64,000 bases of DNA from Flavobacterium ginsenosidimutans. GTDB taxonomy: Bacteria; Bacteroidota; Bacteroidia; Flavobacteriales; Flavobacteriaceae. The notes below the pieces were generated by a model. The model did no database searches. It was not told the origin of the DNA and saw only the letters and a list, made by a program, of their open reading frames with translations. This document shows, piece by piece, positions 59,592 through 64,000 of this stretch. A program made the position numbers and the translations under genes. The first letter of the stretch is position 1; each line of letters starts with the position of its first letter. The stretch is taken from assembly GCF_003254625.1 (NCBI RefSeq), contig NZ_QJRJ01000080.1, positions 1-64,000 of the forward strand, written 5' to 3'.

Positions 59592-60794
59592 TTAACCATT
59601 ATTAACATAGTCTTGCAAATAGCTAAATCTCTCCGTCAGTTTTCCGTTTTCTGTGATTTTAGCGCGTTTTAGAATTCCGTCTTTATCTCCATTGAAGAAA
59701 GCAGGAATTACATGTTGCATAAACTGTTCTCCAAAACCTTCGCTAGCATCTTTCGGAATTTCGCAAGGAAGATTATCTACCGCCATAACTGCGACTGCTG
59801 CAGGATGAAAGAAATCTACTTCCTTATCTTCTAAAGGAAAATATCCATACAACGGATCTTCAATTGTCGAAGAACGAACTGTACAAGCAATAGGCCCATT
59901 AACATCGCAAGAAATATCTGCAACAACTTTCAACTTGCAGTCGCTTGCGTTCAGCATTTCTTTCGTTAAAATCATTGGAGCACTGCTAGCATGAAAATGC
60001 CCTGCAAAATAAATATCAGACACTTTTGTAAATCTTTCAAAATCAGATTCGTATTCTTCTGGATGATTTACAAAATCTCTAAAATCTAAAACTTGACCGT
60101 CTTTTCTTTTATTGTATTCCAGCACATCAAGTTGAACATAAACCGCTTGAGCATATTTTTTTGTCAAATAATTATCAATCGTAATTTCTTTCACTTTAAT
60201 AGCATCAAGAATTTCTTTTGCTCCACTCCCAACCTTTCCAGTTCCTGTTACCACAAATTTTAGAGCCGGCATTGTGATGCGCTTCAAATGCTTTATCAAA
60301 TCTTCTTTTCCAGAAAGTGTTTCTGCTTTAGGGAGTTTGAACAATTCGAATTTAATTCCGAAAGCTCGAATTCCGTTATAAACGCCAACCATTCCAGCAT
60401 ATCTTCCAAAACCAATTAAACGATGGTCGTGTTCGTCGACAATAGTTTCATGATCATATAAATCAATGTTTTTTTCTAAAACTGCCTGAAGTAATTTTCT
60501 ATTATGAGGCTGTTTTTTAATTGTATGAGAAAAAAAGAAATAGGCTTTATTTGGAATCAAGTCTTCTACGGGAACTTCTTTTACGCCAAATAAAACATCA
60601 CAATCAGAAACATCATCTGTAACTGCGATTCCCATATTTTTATAATCGTCATCCGAAAATATTCTAATATCAGAACTTTCTACTTTTACAGAAGCATCAT
60701 GATAAAGCTGCTTTAATCTTGTCAATTCATTTGGAGAAAATACTACTCTTCTATCTGGCGGATTTTTTCTTTCTTTTATGATTCCAAATTTCAT
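59592..60794 (-). CDS. NAD(P)-dependent dehydrogenase of the AlaDH/PNT - saccharopine dehydrogenase type
   Basis: A 400-aa two-domain enzyme. The N-terminal AlaDh/PNT-like region (KERKNPPDRRVVFSPNEL) is followed by a Rossmann part with VVTGTGKVGSGA. VADISCDVNGPIACT matches a conserved segment of the saccharopine (lysine-forming) dehydrogenases. It probably oxidises an amino acid or a Lys-related substrate with NAD(P). No other lysine gene is adjacent, so the substrate is open. Confidence 0.8.
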   Translation of the reverse strand: MKFGIIKERKNPPDRRVVFSPNELTRLKQLYHDASVKVESSDIRIFSDDDYKNMGIAVTDDVSDCDVLFGVKEVPVEDLIPNKAYFFFSHTIKKQPHNRKLLQAVLEKNIDLYDHETIVDEHDHRLIGFGRYAGMVGVYNGIRAFGIKFELFKLPKAETLSGKEDLIKHLKRITMPALKFVVTGTGKVGSGAKEILDAIKVKEITIDNYLTKKYAQAVYVQLDVLEYNKRKDGQVLDFRDFVNHPEEYESDFERFTKVSDIYFAGHFHASSAPMILTKEMLNASDCKLKVVADISCDVNGPIACTVRSSTIEDPLYGYFPLEDKEVDFFHPAAVAVMAVDNLPCEIPKDASEGFGEQFMQHVIPAFFNGDKDGILKRAKITENGKLTERFSYLQDYVNNG

Positions 60795-61033
60795 TTAAAC
60801 TGAATTTAATATTAAATAATATAACTTTTTAAAACACATTTGTTTCAAATATAACAAATTTAGTTAAAATTTTGTTTCAAAATTTCTATTTAGAATGTTT
60901 CAAAACCGTTATAAGCTGAAAAACAAACGAATATATTTTTAAGGTCTTAAAAAAAAGTTAAAAAACACAAATTAACGCCTCAGAAATGAGAATACAACAA
61001 AATTGAATTCGATATATTTGTTTTTAAAGAACG

Positions 61034-62236
61034 ATGCAAATGATTTTCCTTAAAAAAACAAAGATACCACAAATACTTTTTTCTATACTAGTTTTAAGTT
61101 CATGTGGTAAAGACAAAAAAACTGACACAGCTACTACCCCAATAATAGAAGATACATTACCTAAAATGAAGCCGTTAGGCGCAGAAAAGAAAGTTTCTCA
61201 GGCCTATAAAAATTCGGTTGTTGGCAGAATAAATCACTTTTACAACAAAAACTGGCCAAATAACAACATGAACGGAAGCTTTTTAGTTGCTAAAAACGGA
61301 CAGATTTTATTTGAAAGATATAATGGTTTTGCGAATAAAAATGAAGGGACAAAAATAACGGCTGAAACTCCTGTACAGATTGCTTCAGTAAGTAAAGTTT
61401 TGACAGCTACAGCGGTTTTAAAACTGGTAAACGCAGGTAAAATTGATTTGGACCAAAAAGTAAATACGATTTTAAAAACTTTTCCTTACGAAGAATGTAC
61501 GATTAGAATGCTTTTAAGTCATCGCACAGGAATGCGTAACTATGCTTATTTCACAGATCACGATAAATCGGTTTGGGACAGGCATAACCAATTAACTAAT
61601 AAAGATATTTTAGATATTTTAGCAACAAAAGATGTTGGTTTAGAATCTAGAACTGGAACACGTTTCAGCTACTGTAATACCAACTATGCAATGTTGGCGC
61701 TTATTATAGAAAAAATTACAGGATTGAGTTATAAAGAAGCGATGTCTGAAATGATTTTCAAACCTCTTGGAATGACGCATACTTATGTTTTTGACGATGA
61801 CAAAGACAGAAAAAAGATTGTTCCTTCTTACAAAGGTAATGGTGTAGAAATTGGTTTTGATTATCTTGATAATGTTTACGGAGATAAAAATGTTTTCTCT
61901 ACAGCTAGAGATCTTTTAAAATTTGATAGAGCAAGACAATCTCCAGATTTCTTGAAACCTGAATTATTGAAACAAGTTTATACGGGTTATAGCAACGAAC
62001 GTAAAGGAACTAAGAATTACGGTCTCGGAATTAGAATGATTAACTGGGAAACGGGTCAGAACTTCTATTTTCATAATGGATGGTGGCACGGAAATACCTC
62101 ATCTTATATTACTTTGATGAAAGAAGGTGTAACAATTATTGCACTATCTAATAAAATGACCCGAAACACTTATGCAGTGCGTAAATTAGCTCCGATCTTT
62201 GGAGATTACCCTTTTAATTTTAAAGACGAAGAATAA
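61034..62236 (+). CDS. serine hydrolase lipoprotein (beta-lactamase/penicillin-binding-protein fold)
   Basis: A 400-aa protein with lipobox LSSCGK. The serine-active motifs of the beta-lactamase superfamily are visible: SxxK as SVSK, YxN as YCNTN and the HxG-like HNGWWHGN. The family includes class C-like esterases, D-aminopeptidases and PBP-like proteins, so it is not necessarily a drug resistance gene. It probably acts on peptidoglycan or a peptide in the periplasm. Confidence 0.9.
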   Translation: MQMIFLKKTKIPQILFSILVLSSCGKDKKTDTATTPIIEDTLPKMKPLGAEKKVSQAYKNSVVGRINHFYNKNWPNNNMNGSFLVAKNGQILFERYNGFANKNEGTKITAETPVQIASVSKVLTATAVLKLVNAGKIDLDQKVNTILKTFPYEECTIRMLLSHRTGMRNYAYFTDHDKSVWDRHNQLTNKDILDILATKDVGLESRTGTRFSYCNTNYAMLALIIEKITGLSYKEAMSEMIFKPLGMTHTYVFDDDKDRKKIVPSYKGNGVEIGFDYLDNVYGDKNVFSTARDLLKFDRARQSPDFLKPELLKQVYTGYSNERKGTKNYGLGIRMINWETGQNFYFHNGWWHGNTSSYITLMKEGVTIIALSNKMTRNTYAVRKLAPIFGDYPFNFKDEE

Positions 62237-62468
62237 AATAATAATAAAGTCGAAAGTCAAAAGTCTTAAAACAGTTGACAATATAAACTTTATTCTTTTT
62301 TAAACATACCAATTATCGAAAAATAAAGAGAAGCAACAGAAAGCAATCTTTTGATTTTAAAAACTTTACAACTTTTTACTTTCACTCTTGGACTTTCGAC
62401 TTTCGGCTTTACAACTTTTGACTAATTTTTTTTCTGAAAATTTTAGTAGAAAGTAATTTCAAATACCC

Positions 62469-62476
62469 TAAATTTG
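62469..62476 (+). promoter_or_regulatory. -7 box of the tmRNA promoter
   Basis: TAAATTTG is an exact TAnnTTTG match placed 14 nt before the mature 5' end of tmRNA. Confidence 0.7.
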
Positions 62477-62490
62477 CAGACTTATTTTTT

Positions 62491-62885
62491 GGGGTCGACT
62501 GGTTTTGACAGCAAGTCGAATTGAACAGTAAGCACGTCGAGCATTGAGACCTTGCTCGTAAATATAAGATCTCAAACTTTTACACGGCGAAAATAATTAC
62601 GCTTTAGCTGCATAATCCGAATCATAGTAAGATTGCGCCACGTCTCTACAAGGTAGGGAAGCTGGATTCTCCTGGAAAGCCTTGGTTTGTGGCGTTCCGT
62701 TCAGGAGAACCGTAAAAATAAACCTAGATTTCCATGAGCTTCGGGTGGATTTCGAAATTTAAGAAGATAAGTGTTGGGTGGTTGTTTCTGGCCTAGCTCA
62801 ACATCGAAAATTCAATCAGGAAATAAGCGTGTAGAAAGCTCTTTAGTTGCTTGTTTGGACCCGGGTTCGATTCCCGGCGACTCCA
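62491..62885 (+). ncRNA. ssrA: transfer-messenger RNA
   Basis: The 5' end GGGGTCGACTGG and 3' end with T-arm GGGTTCGATTCCCGGCGACT form the tRNA-like domain: acceptor GGGGUCG pairs with CGACUCC. The discriminator A is at 62885 and CCA is not encoded. The tag frame is 62586-62615: GGC GAA AAT AAT TAC GCT TTA GCT GCA TAA, giving GENNYALAA. tmRNA with SmpB rescues ribosomes stalled on broken mRNAs and marks the product for proteolysis. The pseudoknot region follows. Confidence 0.97.
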
Positions 62886-62886
62886 C

Positions 62887-62925
62887 AAAAAAGCCTGTAA
62901 ACTCTTTGTTTACAGGCTTTTTTTA
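62887..62925 (+). terminator. terminator of ssrA
   Basis: AAAAAAGCCTGTAAAC (62887-62902) pairs with GTTTACAGGCTTTTTT (62908-62923), with a long T-run, immediately after tmRNA. Confidence 0.92.
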
Positions 62926-63019
62926 TTCAATTCAAACTTAGATTAAGTCTTATTATCATAAACGACAAATACGGCTTCCTTAGAATACCGCATCTATCAA
63001 CTAATTCAAATTAAAAAAA

Positions 63020-63541
63020 TTATAGACTTGCTTTCACTTCACCGCAAGTCAGCATATTTTTTGGATAGTATGGATTTTTTATTTCCTTACTATCACTTGT
63101 CCAAACTGCGCCTGTCATTGGGCAAACTTGTAAATATAATGTTTCATCAGCAGGTTTGAATTTTGCCACCTGATCCCAATATTTCAGAGAAAGAGACTCA
63201 AAAATCTTACGTTGTTTGTTAATATTTTTTGTTACTGTTAATGCTGTTGCCAAATCAATGATTTCTTTTCGTGAAATGGTAGCCTTATTCATATTTTCCA
63301 GGTTTAATTTTTTAAACTTGAAATTCTTTAGCGAACTTTTCAAGGCTTCTGCATTTTTAACAACAGCAAGACTGTCTGAAGTTAAAAAGCTATTTTTAAG
63401 AGCTAAATAATTCTTTGTGATTTCTTTTTTCTCAGCTTCGCGTTTTGCAACTAATTCAGGAGCTACTTCTTCTTTTGAAGTTAATTGAGCCTGAGCCAAA
63501 CAGCTAAGAAAAAGGAATGTTACAACTAATAAATTTTTCAT
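63020..63541 (-). CDS. DUF3347-domain secreted protein (copper-related?)
   Basis: A 173-aa protein with a signal peptide (cleavage near AQAQ). The mature part has the DUF3347 pattern: ITKNYLALKNSFLTSDSLAV, then KQRKIFESLSLKYWDQV and the Cys end VCPMTGAVWTSDSKEIKNPY with LTCGEV. DUF3347 occurs in CusB-like periplasmic copper proteins, so metal binding through CPM and C is plausible. Its ATG overlaps the stop of the upstream metalloprotease gene by 4 nt (ATGA), so the two are co-translated. Confidence 0.8.
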   Translation of the reverse strand: MKNLLVVTFLFLSCLAQAQLTSKEEVAPELVAKREAEKKEITKNYLALKNSFLTSDSLAVVKNAEALKSSLKNFKFKKLNLENMNKATISRKEIIDLATALTVTKNINKQRKIFESLSLKYWDQVAKFKPADETLYLQVCPMTGAVWTSDSKEIKNPYYPKNMLTCGEVKASL

Positions 63542-64000
63542 GATGTAGGTTTATCTAATTTTGTAATGATTTTATCTATTTCTATTAAAATGCTTTCATA
63601 ATGATCTTTATTTATTCCTGTTGAAGCATTCATCAGTTTTGCGACATCTGTTTTTAATTTTAAAAGATGCTGTTTTCCATAAAGTCTTACATCACTTCTT
63701 TGTGCTGTGTTTGATGCTTTTCCAGGTTCTACTTCTTTTGGCAATAAAAGCATTCCTAGTTTTTCAACATAGCCACGCTGAAAACTTCTTCTGTAATAAT
63801 CTTGCTTTTCATCTCCGCTAAATTTCACCCAAACTATTTGCTGCACATCATTTAAAAATTCAGGAACAGTATAAGCTTCTTCAGACTGCATAGATTTAAG
63901 GCTAATATTATAAAGCATACCAGAACTTAATAACATATTCAATATCTGATTCTGTTGATCTGAAATTTGATCTTCTCTTTTTAAAGCAATAAGATCATCG
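63538..64000 (-). CDS. C-terminal part of a zinc-dependent metalloprotease (partial)
   Basis: The frame stays open to the window edge, so this is the 3' part (at least 153 residues) of a larger gene running off the right side. It has DLIALKREDQISDQQNQIL, then AYTVPEFLNDVQQIVWVKF and YYRRSFQRGYVEKLGMLLL. These match the C-terminal tail of the large Bacteroidota metalloproteases (EcxA-like, DUF4953/DUF5117 type). The catalytic HExxH is outside the window. An ATG nearby would give only a 134-aa product, which I reject as a separate gene. Confidence 0.7.
   Translation of the reverse strand, partial: DDLIALKREDQISDQQNQILNMLLSSGMLYNISLKSMQSEEAYTVPEFLNDVQQIVWVKFSGDEKQDYYRRSFQRGYVEKLGMLLLPKEVEPGKASNTAQRSDVRLYGKQHLLKLKTDVAKLMNASTGINKDHYESILIEIDKIITKLDKPTS

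Noticed and set aside
61034..62236. Acquired beta-lactamase resistance gene
   Set aside because: The general serine-hydrolase motifs are present, but the protein is a lipoprotein with family features of esterase or peptidase relatives, and the context is core genome.
63538..63942. Stand-alone 134-aa gene
   Set aside because: The frame stays open to the window edge and matches the end of a large metalloprotease.

Overview
The window looks like a chromosomal segment of a Bacteroidota bacterium, most likely Flavobacterium. The evidence is AT-rich DNA, promoters with the TTTG/TAnnTTTG (-33/-7) pattern, CarboxypepD_reg/OMP_b-brl outer-membrane receptors, an ECF sigma cassette with its 'sensor' protein, a LETM1-related biofilm protein, a tmRNA whose tag reads GENNYALAA, and many short dispersed intergenic repeats of the kind common in flavobacteria. 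Most of the window is ordinary core genome. No transposase, prophage, CRISPR array or rRNA is visible.

Layout. 1-8.0 kb: a small membrane protein, a TonB-type receptor, a long-chain acyl-CoA synthetase, a phytanoyl-CoA dioxygenase-like oxygenase and an Eri1-like exonuclease. 8.0-13.9 kb: a gene-poor accessory patch with small ORFs and a structured leader, then a strikingly AT-rich two-gene unit (OLD-family ATPase/Toprim nuclease plus UvrD-like helicase, i.e. Gabija-like phage defence) with a 73-codon third ORF. 14-21.8 kb: tatD, then a putative RNA-repair locus: rtcB, a RING-like/TerD-like protein, a tRNA-like array, an HD phosphohydrolase and a WYL regulator. 22-28.6 kb: a MarR-controlled fatty-acid beta-oxidation operon with a 23S-IVP-type gene inserted in it, flanked by inverted repeats. 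28.8-39.2 kb: chitinase, several secreted proteins, Cu/Zn-SOD, carbonic anhydrase with a SulP transporter, and dps/oxyR divergently arranged. 39.4-54.6 kb: mnmD, a branched-chain aminotransferase, a MazG-like protein, an ECF sigma cassette, tandem DxDxD-motif secreted paralogues, kup, an RsmB-type methyltransferase, menE, a CPBP protease and an ArsC-like protein. 54.7-64 kb: a second TonB-type receptor, fumC, an AlaDh/PNT-like dehydrogenase, a serine hydrolase lipoprotein, tmRNA, a DUF3347 protein and the 3' end of a zinc metalloprotease.

The most unusual part is 19,338-19,710 (minus strand), the leader between a promoter region and the RING/TerD gene beside rtcB. It holds five copies of a 20-nt box (GGTCAA-N7-TTACTTC). 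One copy ends exactly at the 3' edge of a 45-nt insertion in an otherwise perfect 72-nt tRNA core with anticodon UUU, interrupted between positions 26 and 27. Two more boxes form the 5' strand of small stem structures, one of them an acceptor-plus-T-arm minihelix. In four of five boxes the variable N7 is complementary to another segment of the array, which argues for a folded RNA. A palindrome shared by the rtcB upstream region, the array promoter region and the HD/WYL promoter is a good candidate operator. I infer an RNA-damage sensing and repair system in which RtcB, the RING/TerD protein and a tRNA-mimicking RNA act together under WYL control. This is inference from sequence and neighbourhood only.
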